The translations under genes and the position numbers were made by a program. From Devosia sp. XK-2 (GTDB lineage Bacteria > Pseudomonadota > Alphaproteobacteria > Rhizobiales > Devosiaceae): 64,000 nt of DNA. Location: contig NZ_CP146608.1 in assembly GCF_037113415.1 (NCBI RefSeq), positions 888,501 to 952,500 on the forward strand, read 5' to 3'. The notes under the pieces are model-generated. The model saw only the letters and a program-made list of their open reading frames with translations, was not told the origin of the DNA and ran no database searches. Positions 1 to 9,164 of this stretch are shown piece after piece (position 1 is the first letter of the stretch; the number at the start of each line of letters is the position of its first letter).

Positions 1-47
1 AAGTTAGCGCGGTGGCCGCCCCGGTCGCCATGATGGGAGAAAAGAAC

Positions 48-1199
48 ATGAAACGTCGTGACTTCATGATTTCCGCTGCGGGCACAGTGGCCGGTATGGC
101 CCTTCTGCCCCGCATGTCCTTCGCTGCCGAAGGCGTGATCGACTGGTACACCAGCTCGGACAGCAATATTCTCGATTTCTGGACCAATACGGTCAAGCCG
201 GCTTTCGAGGCTGCCAATCCTGGCGTTTCGATCAATCTGGTGGACGCAGGCGACGGTGCCGGTATCAACGCAATTGCCGAGCGTGCCATCGCCGCCAAGC
301 AGTCCGGTGCCGATCCGCAGGCCGACTATTTCGAAACCCACGATCCCAACCAGCCCAATGGCGCCATCGACGCGGGCATTTACGTCAACATGAAGGAAGC
401 GGGCCTGTCGAACTACGACAAGGTCAATCCGCTGGCCTTCGATGGCGATTACTCGCTGCCCTATCGCGGCAGCCAGGTTCTGCTCGCCTATGACAGCACC
501 AAGCTCAAGGCCGCCGATGCACCCAAAAACTGGGACGATCTGGTCACCTGGATCAAGGCCAATCCGGGCCAATTCGTCTACAACCGTCCCGACAAGGGTG
601 GTTCGGGCGGCAATTTCGTTCGTCGCGCCATCCATCAGGCCAATGGGCTCGACCCGGCTGCCTTCACCCTGGACAATTACTCGGAAGCATATGCCAACGA
701 GACGCTGGGCAAGACCTGGGAAATCCTCAAGGACATCGCCCCGTCGCTCTACGATAATGGCGCTTACTCCTCGGGCAATACGCAGTCGATCCAGCTGCTG
801 TCGCAGGGCGTGGTCACCATGACCCCGGTCTGGTCCGACCAGGTGCTACAGGCCATCAGCCAGGGCGTTCTGCCTGAAGATACCGGTCTGGTTCAGTTGC
901 AGGACCTTGCGCTGGCCGGCGGCTTCTCCCGCGCTGTGGTCCTCGACAATGGCGTCAACCGCGACGCTGCCCTCAAGCTGGCTGATTTCGTGCTGACCGA
1001 AGAAATCCAGAGCGCCATCCTGACCGAACTGGGCGGCTTCCCCGGCGTCAGCTGGGACTATGTCTCCCCCGAACTGCGCGAGCGCTTTGCCGACATCGTC
1101 CCCACCTCCATCCCGACCTTCCCGGGCGGGGACTGGGGCGCCGCCATCAACGATGGCTGGTATCGCAATGTTGCACCAAACGTTGATCGCAACTCGTGA
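48..1199 (+). CDS. ABC transporter periplasmic substrate-binding protein (Fe/phosphonate/polyamine type), Tat-exported
   Basis: This 383-residue protein is the periplasmic receptor of the ABC importer encoded by the next three genes. It begins with a twin-arginine signal (KRRDFM at residues 2-7, a hydrophobic stretch, then a cleavage region near SFAA at about residue 26), so export of the folded protein by the Tat system is likely. The rest has the size and character of the FbpA/PotD/PhnS class of binding proteins. ATG 48 is preferred over the in-frame GTG at 12 because GGGAGA lies just upstream and the signal peptide begins there. The stop overlaps the next gene's GTG by 4 bp. The ligand cannot be read from sequence; the phosphodiesterase and phosphatase downstream suggest a glycerophosphodiester. 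Confidence 0.87.
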   Translation: MKRRDFMISAAGTVAGMALLPRMSFAAEGVIDWYTSSDSNILDFWTNTVKPAFEAANPGVSINLVDAGDGAGINAIAERAIAAKQSGADPQADYFETHDPNQPNGAIDAGIYVNMKEAGLSNYDKVNPLAFDGDYSLPYRGSQVLLAYDSTKLKAADAPKNWDDLVTWIKANPGQFVYNRPDKGGSGGNFVRRAIHQANGLDPAAFTLDNYSEAYANETLGKTWEILKDIAPSLYDNGAYSSGNTQSIQLLSQGVVTMTPVWSDQVLQAISQGVLPEDTGLVQLQDLALAGGFSRAVVLDNGVNRDAALKLADFVLTEEIQSAILTELGGFPGVSWDYVSPELRERFADIVPTSIPTFPGGDWGAAINDGWYRNVAPNVDRNS

Positions 1200-2083
1200 C
1201 CACCGAAGCGGCTGAAGGAGCGGTTCGTCCGCTCATGGAAAAGTCCGACAGCAGGAGGCCAACCGGCCTCCTGCTTGTCGCCATCCCTGTATTGTTGATG
1301 GCCTGGCTGATCATCTGGCCAATCATCAACGCCATTGGCCGCACCATGTGGCGGCCAGACGCCGAGGGCAGTTACGGCTTCGATCTATCGAGCTACATCT
1401 TCTTCTTCTCCGATCAGTACAGCATCGACAATCTGGCGATCACGCTGTGGACGACACTGATGTGCGCCATCCTGCTGCTCGCCATCTGCCTGCCCATCGC
1501 GCTCTATTTGCGCTTCTCGCAGGGGCGGCTGCCCGCTTATGTGCAGGCGCTGGCAATCTTTCCCATGTTCGTGCCCTCGATCATTCTGGCTTACGCCTTC
1601 ATTCGCGTGCTGGGGCCCAATGGCATGGTCGATATACTGCTCAATGCGGTGGGCCTGCCCAAGATCAGAACGCCTTACCTGACCCCTTGGGGGCCAGTGA
1701 TCGGGCTCGTCTGGGACAATATTCCGTTGACCGTGCTGATCCTGCTTTCCGGCCTTGGCTCTGTTGCCAACCATGCCATCGAAGCCGCGCGCGATGTCGG
1801 CGCCAACCGCCTGCAGGTCTTCTGGCACATCATCCTGCCGCGCATTTCGAACTCGATCCTTGTCGCCATTTCCTTCTCGGTGCTGGGCATCTTCTCGTCT
1901 TTCACGCTGCCCTATCTGCTCGGGCCAGCCTCACCCGAAATGATGGGGCCATTCATGAACCGCACCTTCCGCGAGGTGAATGACCCGATCAATGCCGTCA
2001 CCCAGGCCGTAGTTACCTTCGGCTTTTGTATTGCCTTCGGGCTGTTCTACGTGCGCTCGGTCGCACGCAATCAGGGGAAGTGA
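1196..2083 (+). CDS. ABC transporter permease (first inner-membrane subunit)
   Basis: A 295-residue inner-membrane permease with six predicted hydrophobic segments. The cytoplasmic EAA loop that docks the ATPase is visible as EAARDVGANRLQVFWHIILP near residue 197. It pairs with the following permease to form the channel, the two-permease arrangement of PotBC and PhnUV. The GTG start at 1196 overlaps the binding-protein stop (GTGA), which implies translational coupling; an ATG at 1234 is a weaker alternative. Confidence 0.9.
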   Translation: MTTEAAEGAVRPLMEKSDSRRPTGLLLVAIPVLLMAWLIIWPIINAIGRTMWRPDAEGSYGFDLSSYIFFFSDQYSIDNLAITLWTTLMCAILLLAICLPIALYLRFSQGRLPAYVQALAIFPMFVPSIILAYAFIRVLGPNGMVDILLNAVGLPKIRTPYLTPWGPVIGLVWDNIPLTVLILLSGLGSVANHAIEAARDVGANRLQVFWHIILPRISNSILVAISFSVLGIFSSFTLPYLLGPASPEMMGPFMNRTFREVNDPINAVTQAVVTFGFCIAFGLFYVRSVARNQGK

Positions 2084-2084
2084 G

Positions 2085-2939
2085 ATGGAACGCGTTGCTC
2101 CAATTACCACTGTCCCGACGGTCCCCAGGCCGTCGCGCCCGCCTCTCGACTGGACCGGCGTCGGATTTGCGGCCCTGCTGTCCTTGGCCATTATCCTGCC
2201 ACTCGTTGTGGTGGGCACGTGGGCATTTACTGAGGTCTGGCGCTATCCCAATGTGATACCGCAGCAATTCGGCCTGCGGTTCTGGAACCAGACGCTCACC
2301 CGGCCAGATGTCTGGGCCGCGCTGACCCTCAGCCTGCAATTGTCCACGGTCGTCACCTTGCTGTCGGCGGCCATATGCCTTCCGGCAGCCTATGCCTTTG
2401 CCCGTATGGACTTCCCCGGCCGGACAATACTGTTTTTCTCGTTCCTTGCCGGCCACGCCTTCCCAAAATTCGGTCTTCTGATCGCAATTGCCGCCATCTT
2501 CCTCCAGCTCAATCTCATTGGTACCTTCTGGGGCGTCGTACTGATTCAATTGGTCGGAACCCTGCTGTTCATGATCTGGATTCCGGTGGCGGCCTTTCAA
2601 GCGGTCGACCGGCGCATGGAGGAAGCAGCGCGCGATGTCGGGGCAGGTCCCCTGCGCGTCTTCTGGTCGATCACTCTGCCCCAGGCGGGCCCCACAATCG
2701 CCGCAGCGCTGCTGCTCAGCTTCGTCGGCACCTTCTACGAAACCGAAGGCGCCTGGCTGATCGGGGCACCAGGCATCCGCACCATGCCGGTACTGATGAT
2801 TTCCTTCATCAACAATCAGATGGTCATCCAATATGGCGCGGTGCTTTCCGTCATATTGTGGGTGCCTTCCTTCATCGCTCTCATGTTCGCCCGCCGCGTC
2901 ATTGGTGGCGGCGCCTTCGCCCGCGGTTTTGGCGGCTAG
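2085..2939 (+). CDS. ABC transporter permease (second inner-membrane subunit)
   Basis: A 284-residue permease partner of the preceding gene. It has several hydrophobic helices and the EAA loop EEAARDVGAGPLRVFWSITL near residue 180. The ATG at 2085 lies 1 bp after the previous stop and is preceded by GGGGAAG, so an upstream in-frame start inside the previous gene is not needed. Together the two permeases form the membrane pore of the importer. Confidence 0.9.
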   Translation: MERVAPITTVPTVPRPSRPPLDWTGVGFAALLSLAIILPLVVVGTWAFTEVWRYPNVIPQQFGLRFWNQTLTRPDVWAALTLSLQLSTVVTLLSAAICLPAAYAFARMDFPGRTILFFSFLAGHAFPKFGLLIAIAAIFLQLNLIGTFWGVVLIQLVGTLLFMIWIPVAAFQAVDRRMEEAARDVGAGPLRVFWSITLPQAGPTIAAALLLSFVGTFYETEGAWLIGAPGIRTMPVLMISFINNQMVIQYGAVLSVILWVPSFIALMFARRVIGGGAFARGFGG

Positions 2940-2948
2940 GGAAATAAT

Positions 2949-3983
2949 ATGTCCGTTCTGAAAATCACCGACGTCTCCAAAATCTTTGCCGGTCCGACGG
3001 TCGCGGTAGACAAATTCTCGCTCGACGTCGCCGATGGCGAGTTGGTCTGCCTGCTCGGGCCGTCAGGCTCGGGCAAGTCGACCCTGTTGCGCATGGTGGG
3101 CGGGTTCGAGCGCCCCACCTCCGGCCTCATGACCATTGATGGTGAAGACATCACCCAGTTGCCGCCGGAAAGGCGGCCGACCGGCATGGTGTTCCAGAGC
3201 CACGCGCTCTGGACCCATATGAATGTGTTCAAGAACCTGGCCTTTGGCCTGAAGCTGCGCGGCCTGCCTTCTGACGAGATCAGGCACAAGGTCGAGGCCG
3301 TGCTCGATCTGGTGGGCCTGTCCGGCTATGGCACGCGCGGCGTCAACCAGCTTTCCGGCGGACAGCAGCAGCGCGTGGCGCTGGCGCGTTCGCTGGTTCT
3401 GGAACCGAAAATCCTGCTGCTCGACGAGCCCTTTGCCAGCCTTGACCAGCATTTGCGCGAGCGCCTGCGTGAGGAAGTGCGCGACATCCAGCAGCGGCTC
3501 AAGATCACGACGCTTTTCGTGACCCATGGCCAGGACGAAGCGTTGGCGATGGCCGACCGTATCGTGGTGATGCGCGATGGCCGGATCGAGCAGATCGACC
3601 GGCCCGATGTGGTTTATCGTGAGCCCCAGACGCCCTTTGTCGCCGGCTTTGTCGGCACGATGAACCTGATCGAGGGCGAGGTCAGCAATGGTCACTTCGC
3701 CAGGGCCGGCTTCGGCCTAGACGTGCCCATTGCCAATGGCGCGGCCACATTGGCCATACGTCCCGAAGCGCTGGACCTGTCCGCCTCCGATACCGGCGTG
3801 GCGATGGTCCACCGCGTCACCGATTACGGCACCCATGGACTGGTCGATCTCGATCTCCAGGACGGCACGCGCCTTAAATCCATGGTCGCGCATCCCGACT
3901 TGTTCAAGGCAGGTCAAAAGGTAGACCTGCTGCCGCAGGCCGTTGCGGCCTATCGCGACAATGCGCGCGTTTATCGGAGCTGA
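2949..3983 (+). CDS. ABC transporter ATP-binding protein of the PotA/FbpC/PhnT type
   Basis: The 344-residue ATPase energises the importer formed by the three upstream genes. It contains Walker A GPSGSGKST (residues 38-46), signature LSGGQQQR (near 136), Walker B ILLLDEP and the switch histidine in FVTHGQDEA. A C-terminal TOBE-like regulatory domain follows (about residues 240-344). It starts 9 bp after the permease stop, and the phosphodiesterase gene begins 1 bp after its own stop, so one transcript is likely. Confidence 0.92.
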   Translation: MSVLKITDVSKIFAGPTVAVDKFSLDVADGELVCLLGPSGSGKSTLLRMVGGFERPTSGLMTIDGEDITQLPPERRPTGMVFQSHALWTHMNVFKNLAFGLKLRGLPSDEIRHKVEAVLDLVGLSGYGTRGVNQLSGGQQQRVALARSLVLEPKILLLDEPFASLDQHLRERLREEVRDIQQRLKITTLFVTHGQDEALAMADRIVVMRDGRIEQIDRPDVVYREPQTPFVAGFVGTMNLIEGEVSNGHFARAGFGLDVPIANGAATLAIRPEALDLSASDTGVAMVHRVTDYGTHGLVDLDLQDGTRLKSMVAHPDLFKAGQKVDLLPQAVAAYRDNARVYRS

Positions 3984-3984
3984 C

Positions 3985-4821
3985 ATGGCCGATCCGCTCC
4001 ATATCGACCGCCATGGGCACAGGACCCGGCTCAAATGGCACAGGGCGCGTCGCCGGCAGACCGATCCGGTTTTCACCGGCGCCCGCATTCTCGACGGCAT
4101 GCGGCTGGGCGCCAGCGTCGAGGTCGACCTGGTCATACATGCCGATCACGGCTGCGCTGTGCTGCACAATTTCGAGCTGGACAAGGAGACGACCGGCAGC
4201 GGTCAGGTCCGCAGGACCTCGGCCGAGACGCTCCGGTCCCTGAACCTGCGGGACAATGACGGCAAGGTCTTGCCCGACAAGGTGATGTTGCTCGAGGATC
4301 TTTGCGCTTTGCTGGTCCGGCAGAAGCCTGAACAAGGCGCGCTGCTGCAACTGGACTTCAAGGAAGACCTGGCGGCGCTGGACGAGCGAACCATTGCCAA
4401 TTTTGCCGACAGTGTCGGCCCCATCGCGGACCACTTCATTCTGTCGGGCGGAGATATAGGCGCCGTTCGGGCGCTGTCCCGCGCCGTTCCCGCGCTCAGA
4501 ACCGGATATGACCCATGCTATGGCGAATCCCTGGCACGGCTGCAGGCCACGAGCGACTTCGCCGGTTTCATAGGGGAAGCCGTGGAGGCCGCTCCGCAGG
4601 CAGACATGATCTACCTGGCTTTTGAACTGGTGCTTGCCGCCCAGGATGCAGGGTTTGACATTGTCGCGCCGATCCATGCGGCCGGCAAAGCGATCGATGC
4701 CTGGACCATCCGCCAGGTCACGCCCACAAGCCTTGCGCAGGTCGAGCGGCTGCTAGCCCTCAAGGTTGATCAGATAACCACCGACGATCCGGAGGGGCTG
4801 CATGCGGCCCTCACATCATGA
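3985..4821 (+). CDS. Glycerophosphodiester phosphodiesterase family protein
   Basis: A 278-residue protein of the GDPD (UgpQ-like) TIM-barrel family, expected to split glycerophosphodiesters into glycerol-3-phosphate and an alcohol in the cytoplasm; no signal peptide is visible. The metal and catalytic set is present: His19 in KWHRAR (replacing the usual HRG), Glu46 and Asp48 in VEVDL, and His61 in VLHN. The C-terminal end keeps the family-typical QITTDDPEGL. ATG 3985 follows the ATPase stop by 1 bp, and the stop overlaps the next ATG by 4 bp. Its tie to a dedicated importer suggests it acts on an imported diester. The exact substrate is not known. Confidence 0.82.
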   Translation: MADPLHIDRHGHRTRLKWHRARRRQTDPVFTGARILDGMRLGASVEVDLVIHADHGCAVLHNFELDKETTGSGQVRRTSAETLRSLNLRDNDGKVLPDKVMLLEDLCALLVRQKPEQGALLQLDFKEDLAALDERTIANFADSVGPIADHFILSGGDIGAVRALSRAVPALRTGYDPCYGESLARLQATSDFAGFIGEAVEAAPQADMIYLAFELVLAAQDAGFDIVAPIHAAGKAIDAWTIRQVTPTSLAQVERLLALKVDQITTDDPEGLHAALTS

Positions 4822-5633
4822 GCATTGATTACGACGCCACTCTCGACACCATGGTCGCCGCGGCGCGCGAGGCCGGGGCGCTGACCCAGGCCCATTTCCG
4901 GCGGTTTCGCGATCTTGAGATCGGGGTGAAGGGCCCCGGCGACTTCGTTTCGGACGCGGACCGGGAATCCGAACAATTGATCCGCAAGCGACTCTTTGAA
5001 ATCGACCCGAGCTGGAGCCTGACGGGAGAGGAATTCGCCCCGGTCGATGGCTCCGATCCCGAACATCGCTGGCTTGTCGACCCGATTGATGGCACCACCA
5101 ATTTCCTCAACGGCCAGCACTATACAATCACCATTGCTCTCAGGCGCGGCAACCAGACCCTATGCGGTCTGGTCTATAACCCGGTTGCCGACGAGATGTT
5201 CACGGCCAAAAAGGGCGGTGGAGCCTTCCTCAATGGCGAGCGCCTGCATGTCAGCACCTCGCGCGATGTGGCCATGATGTGTATCGGCACGGGCCTGCCG
5301 ACCCCGAACCTGCAGCTCTATCCGGGTGCCTATGATCGGCTCGACGCTATTCGCGCCCCTATCGGCGCAGTGCGTGTGGTGGGCAGCGCCGCCAATAGCT
5401 GCGCCTATGTCGCCTGCGGGCGGCTTACCGGCTATTTCGAGGAAACCGGCTTTGTCGATACCGCCGCCGGCATTCTGCTCGTTGAAGAGGCGGGCGGCAT
5501 TGTTACCGATTGGTGGGGCAGGGGGCCGGATGTCTTTGAACGCACTGGTTGCCTTGTCGTTGCGAATGCGGCCACCCACACCTATCTGCTGGAGCACCTG
5601 AAGGCGGTGCCGCCCAAAAATCCCAAGCTCTGA
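4818..5633 (+). CDS. Inositol monophosphatase family protein
   Basis: A 271-residue member of the Mg2+-dependent IMPase superfamily (SuhB/HisN/CysQ). Motif 1, WLVDPIDGTTNFLNG, lies near residues 75-90, with Glu in TGEEF before it. Motif 2 is FVDTAAGILLVEEAGG, where the usual Trp is Val but the metal-binding Asp is kept. It is the last gene of the transporter operon and overlaps the phosphodiesterase (ATGA). With that neighbour, dephosphorylation of an inositol or sugar phosphate released from an imported diester is a reasonable inference. Histidinol-phosphatase or PAP phosphatase activity remain possible from sequence alone. Confidence 0.85.
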   Translation: MSIDYDATLDTMVAAAREAGALTQAHFRRFRDLEIGVKGPGDFVSDADRESEQLIRKRLFEIDPSWSLTGEEFAPVDGSDPEHRWLVDPIDGTTNFLNGQHYTITIALRRGNQTLCGLVYNPVADEMFTAKKGGGAFLNGERLHVSTSRDVAMMCIGTGLPTPNLQLYPGAYDRLDAIRAPIGAVRVVGSAANSCAYVACGRLTGYFEETGFVDTAAGILLVEEAGGIVTDWWGRGPDVFERTGCLVVANAATHTYLLEHLKAVPPKNPKL

Positions 5634-5650
5634 CAGGCGCGGATGCCTGT

Positions 5651-5670
5651 TGATGCCTGCCGAGGCATCA
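5651..5670. terminator. Stem-loop between convergent operons
   Basis: TGATGCCT (5651-5658) and AGGCATCA (5663-5670) form a perfect 8-bp stem with a 4-nt loop in the 87-bp gap between the phosphatase gene (+) and cobM (-). There is no U-run on either side, so terminator function is plausible but not certain. Confidence 0.45.
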
Positions 5671-5720
5671 GCGATGAGGACGGCCTTGAGGTGGGGTGGC
5701 CAGGCCGCCATGAAAGCTTC

Positions 5721-6482
5721 TTATAGGCCATCGCGTCCGCGGAACCGGCGTTGATAGTCGGGGTCGTAAAGCGCGCTTTCGCGAAAGTCCTCGGCGGCCA
5801 GGCCTCTGCCCACGAAGATAATCGCGGTGCGCTCGATGCCGGGGCCAAGCTTTTCTTCAACGGTTGCAAGCGTCGCCCGGATGATCACCTCTTGCGGCCA
5901 ACTGGCATGAGCGACGATGGCCACGGGGCAGTCGCCACCATAAAGCGGCGTCAATTCGGAGACGATGCGGGCCAGCGAATGGATGGCCAGGTGAATAGCC
6001 AGTGTGGCGCCGGTGGCGGCGAAACCGCCAAGCGTTTCTCCCTCTGGCATGGGTGAAGCCCGGCCGCCAATGCGGGTCAATACGAGCGATTGATTGACCG
6101 CTGGGATGGTGAGTTCGCGTCCCAGGGCGGCGGCTGCAGCGGCGAACGCCGGAACCCCCGGTGTCAGCGTATAGGGAATGCCGAGTCGGTCGAGTCGCCG
6201 CATTTGCTCGGCCACTGCGCTCCAGATGGAGAGATCGCCCGAATGCAGCCGCGCGACGTCTTCGCCCGCCTCATGCGCTCTGACATATTCGGCCTCGATT
6301 TCGTCGAGAGACATGGGGGCGGTATCGACAAGGCGCGTATCGGTTCCACACCAGCCGAGCATTTCCGGCGGCACAATGGAGCCGGCATAAAGGCAGACGG
6401 GGCAGCGCGCCAGCAGGTCGCGGCCACGCACGGTAATGAGGTCGGCGGCCCCCGGGCCGGCGCCGATGAAATGAACGGTCAT
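5721..6482 (-). CDS. cobM: Precorrin-4 C11-methyltransferase CobM
   Basis: A 253-residue SAM-dependent tetrapyrrole methylase that methylates C11 of precorrin-4 to give precorrin-5 in aerobic cobalamin synthesis. The N-terminal [18 protein letters not shown] is the family entry motif, with LHSGDLSIW and [19 protein letters not shown] further on. The true ATG is at 6482; the open frame extends further upstream inside cobL, but the 4-bp overlap with the cobL stop and the family start fit 6482. It is the last gene of the cob operon. Confidence 0.95.
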   Translation of the reverse strand: MTVHFIGAGPGAADLITVRGRDLLARCPVCLYAGSIVPPEMLGWCGTDTRLVDTAPMSLDEIEAEYVRAHEAGEDVARLHSGDLSIWSAVAEQMRRLDRLGIPYTLTPGVPAFAAAAAALGRELTIPAVNQSLVLTRIGGRASPMPEGETLGGFAATGATLAIHLAIHSLARIVSELTPLYGGDCPVAIVAHASWPQEVIIRATLATVEEKLGPGIERTAIIFVGRGLAAEDFRESALYDPDYQRRFRGRDGL

Positions 6483-7690
6483 GGTTTCGTCCACCGCCAC
6501 TGGGTGATCGGCATGGCTGGACGCCAACCTTGCATGGTGCCGAGCGGAGCTGCCTGAGCGACGGACAGCCGGACCAGGTCGCCGCCTTTTTCGCCAAGGA
6601 GCGTCAGGAGCACATGCTCCATCTCCAGGGTCACAGCATTGGCAACCAGCCGGCCGCCGGGGCGGAGGGCATCCAGCGCCGCGTCCATGACGCCCGGGTC
6701 GGTGCCGCCGCCGCCGACAAAGATCGCATGCGGCGGGGCTAAGCCCGCCATGGCCAGCGGCGCCATGGCATTGACCACACGCAGCTCCGGCACGCCGAAT
6801 TTGCGGGCATTGCGCGCAATGCGGGCGGCGCGATCCGGATCGGTCTCTATGGCAATGGCACGCAGGCTTGGATCGGCCAGCATCCACTCGATGCCGATAG
6901 AGCCCGAACCGGCGCCGATATCCCAGAGCGTTTCATTGCGACGTGGCGCCAGGGCGGCAAGCGTGAGAGCGCGGATATCGCGCTTGGTGATCTGTCCGTC
7001 ATGTTCGAACAGGTCATCATCGATCCCCGGCGTCAGGGGAAGAATATGCGCGCCGGGAAGGGGCGCGACCGTAACGGCGCAGATATTGAGCGGATGGATA
7101 TCGGTCAGCATGAAGCCATCGGCCATTTGCGACCGCATTTGTTCATCCGGCCCTCCCAGGGCCTCGAGAACCGTGATGATCGAGCGGCCAAATCCGGCTT
7201 CCACCAGAAGCGCCGCCAGAGCCCCCGGCCCATGTTCGTCCGAGGTCAGCGCCAGAATGCGCGCCGCCGGATGCAGGTGCGGGCGGATAAGGTCAATCGG
7301 CCGGCCATGCAAGGAAAGGCTCACAACCTCCTGCAATGGCCAGCCAAGCCGCGCGGCGGCCAGGCTGAAAGCCGAAGGCTGCGGGAAAACCTGCATTTGC
7401 GTCGGATCGATCTGTCGGGCCAAGGTCGCTCCGACCCCGTAGTGAAACGGATCGCCCGAGGCGAGCACGCAGACCTTGCTGTCCTTTGCCGCCAGCACCT
7501 CCTCGATGGAGGTCGAAAAGGGCGATTGCCAGGCACGGGCCTCCCCCGAAATGATTGGCGCCATCAGGGCCAGGTGCCGCTCGCCACCGAACACCAGCGT
7601 GGCCCCTGCAATCGCTGCGCGTGCACCCAGCGACAGACCGTCGAGCCCATCTTCGCCAATACCGACAATGGAGAGCCATGGTTCGGTCAT
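6479..7690 (-). CDS. cobL: Precorrin-6Y C5,15-methyltransferase (decarboxylating) CobL
   Basis: A 403-residue fusion of CbiE-like (about residues 1-210) and CbiT-like (about 225-403) domains. The N-terminal part begins [16 protein letters not shown] and carries a GDPFHYG motif. The C-terminal part has the SAM-binding loop [13 protein letters not shown]. It methylates C5 and C15 and decarboxylates the C12 acetate of the dihydro-precorrin. Its start and stop each overlap a neighbour by 4 bp (cobJ upstream, cobM downstream). Confidence 0.95.
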   Translation of the reverse strand: MTEPWLSIVGIGEDGLDGLSLGARAAIAGATLVFGGERHLALMAPIISGEARAWQSPFSTSIEEVLAAKDSKVCVLASGDPFHYGVGATLARQIDPTQMQVFPQPSAFSLAAARLGWPLQEVVSLSLHGRPIDLIRPHLHPAARILALTSDEHGPGALAALLVEAGFGRSIITVLEALGGPDEQMRSQMADGFMLTDIHPLNICAVTVAPLPGAHILPLTPGIDDDLFEHDGQITKRDIRALTLAALAPRRNETLWDIGAGSGSIGIEWMLADPSLRAIAIETDPDRAARIARNARKFGVPELRVVNAMAPLAMAGLAPPHAIFVGGGGTDPGVMDAALDALRPGGRLVANAVTLEMEHVLLTLLGEKGGDLVRLSVAQAAPLGTMQGWRPAMPITQWRWTKP

Positions 7691-8442
7691 GGCTCGGCAC
7701 TCCGGGGTGAATAAACGAGTGGGTCCATGCCGGGCCGGTCGATAATGCGAGTCTGTGTCGAGCCAATGATGACGCAGGTGGCCATGTCGGCTTTTTGCTG
7801 ATGCGCCTCGCCCAGCGGCACCACCACGAAATGCTCATCGGGACGGCCGATGGCGCGGCCGAAAATGACCGGCGTCGTCACCGGCAGAACCTCGCGCAAT
7901 ATTTTGAAGCCGGTGGCCAATTGCCAGGGGCGGGCCTTGGAGATCGGATTATAAAGCGCGATGACCAGACCGGCCTCAGCGACCGCGCGCAGCCGCCGCT
8001 CGATCAATTCCCAGGGCTTGAGATTGTCCGAAAGCGAGAGAGCGCAGAAATCGTGGCCGAGCGGTGCACCGGCCCGCGCCGCGGCGGCCAACATGGCGGT
8101 CACGCCCGGCAACACCTTTATCTCGAGGCGCCGCCAGGTCTCGGGACCGGTTTCCACCGCCTCGCAAATCGCCGCAGCCATCGCAAAGACACCGGGGTCG
8201 CCACCCGACACGACGCATACCGATGCGCCCTTGGATGCCGCATCCAGCGCGGCGCGGGCGCGATCGATCTCTTCGCGATTGTCGGACGCGATACGATGCT
8301 GATCGGGCCGGAGTGTCAGGCGATCAAGGTAGGGCCCATAACCGAAGAACTGCTCGCCTGTGGCAATGGCGGCGCTCGCCTCCGGCGTGATCTGTTCCGG
8401 ATTGCCCGGTCCGGTGCCGATGATGACGAGGCGTCCGGTCAT
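7687..8442 (-). CDS. cobJ: Precorrin-3B C17-methyltransferase CobJ
   Basis: A 251-residue tetrapyrrole methylase that methylates C17 and drives ring contraction to precorrin-4. It starts GRLVIIGTGPGNPEQITPEA and carries VVSGGDPGVFAMA and LPGVTAMLAAAARAGAPLG, followed by the CobJ/CbiH-type LSLSDNLKPWE and ALYNPISKARPWQ segments. It is a stand-alone domain, not fused to another cob activity. Start and stop both lie in 4-bp overlaps with cobI and cobL. Confidence 0.95.
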   Translation of the reverse strand: MTGRLVIIGTGPGNPEQITPEASAAIATGEQFFGYGPYLDRLTLRPDQHRIASDNREEIDRARAALDAASKGASVCVVSGGDPGVFAMAAAICEAVETGPETWRRLEIKVLPGVTAMLAAAARAGAPLGHDFCALSLSDNLKPWELIERRLRAVAEAGLVIALYNPISKARPWQLATGFKILREVLPVTTPVIFGRAIGRPDEHFVVVPLGEAHQQKADMATCVIIGSTQTRIIDRPGMDPLVYSPRSAEP

Positions 8443-9164
8443 GGCCTGGCGCTCCAGCCGGGCACCAGGATCAACGAGAAATAGGGAGCCTCGTCATCGC
8501 GCTTGTCGCTGAGGGCGATGGACCGTCCGGCGGCCGTGGTGCCGCGTTCGACATAGACGGCGTTGTTCAGCCGTCCGGCATCCGCCAGCGCAGCGCGAAC
8601 CTTGGGCAGGTTGCGGCCGAGCTTCATGATCACCGCGCCTTCGGTATTGCCGAGCCGCCGCGCGAGCTCGTCGCGGTCCAGCGTGCCGGGAAGGATGGTG
8701 AGGATATCGTCGCCCTGAACCAGCGGCAGACCGGCATCGGACCAGCAGCCCGACATGGCGGTAATACCCGGTATGACCTCGGTATCATAAAGCGGCGCCA
8801 GGCGCAGGTGCAGGTGCATATAGCTGCCATAGAACAGCGGATCGCCCTCGCTGAGCACGGCAACAGTGCGGCCGGCATCGAGGTGGATGGCAATACGGTC
8901 AGCCGCCTCGGCGTAGAAGGCCTCTATCTGCATCTTGTAGCCGTTCTCACGCCGATCGATCTCCGTGGTCACTGGATAGTCCAGCGCTTCCTCAACGTGG
9001 TCGGGACGCAGGTATTCGGCGACAATCGCGCGGGCATTGCTCGGATTGCCGCGTTTGGCGAAATAGGCCACGACATCGGCCGACGCTATGGCGCTGATGG
9101 CCTTGAGCGTCAGCAGTTCCGGATCGCCGGGACCCGTGCCGACGCCAAACAGCTTCCCGCTCAC
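8439..9164 (-). CDS. cobI: Precorrin-2 C20-methyltransferase CobI
   Basis: A 241-residue methylase that converts precorrin-2 to precorrin-3A. The family motifs FGVGTGPGDPELLTLKA (N-terminus), VLSEGDPLFYGSYMHLH and VIPGITAMSGCWSDAGLPL are all present. The start codon is GTG, embedded in the 4-bp overlap with the cobH stop, so translation is probably coupled. Confidence 0.95.
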   Translation of the reverse strand: MSGKLFGVGTGPGDPELLTLKAISAIASADVVAYFAKRGNPSNARAIVAEYLRPDHVEEALDYPVTTEIDRRENGYKMQIEAFYAEAADRIAIHLDAGRTVAVLSEGDPLFYGSYMHLHLRLAPLYDTEVIPGITAMSGCWSDAGLPLVQGDDILTILPGTLDRDELARRLGNTEGAVIMKLGRNLPKVRAALADAGRLNNAVYVERGTTAAGRSIALSDKRDDEAPYFSLILVPGWSARP

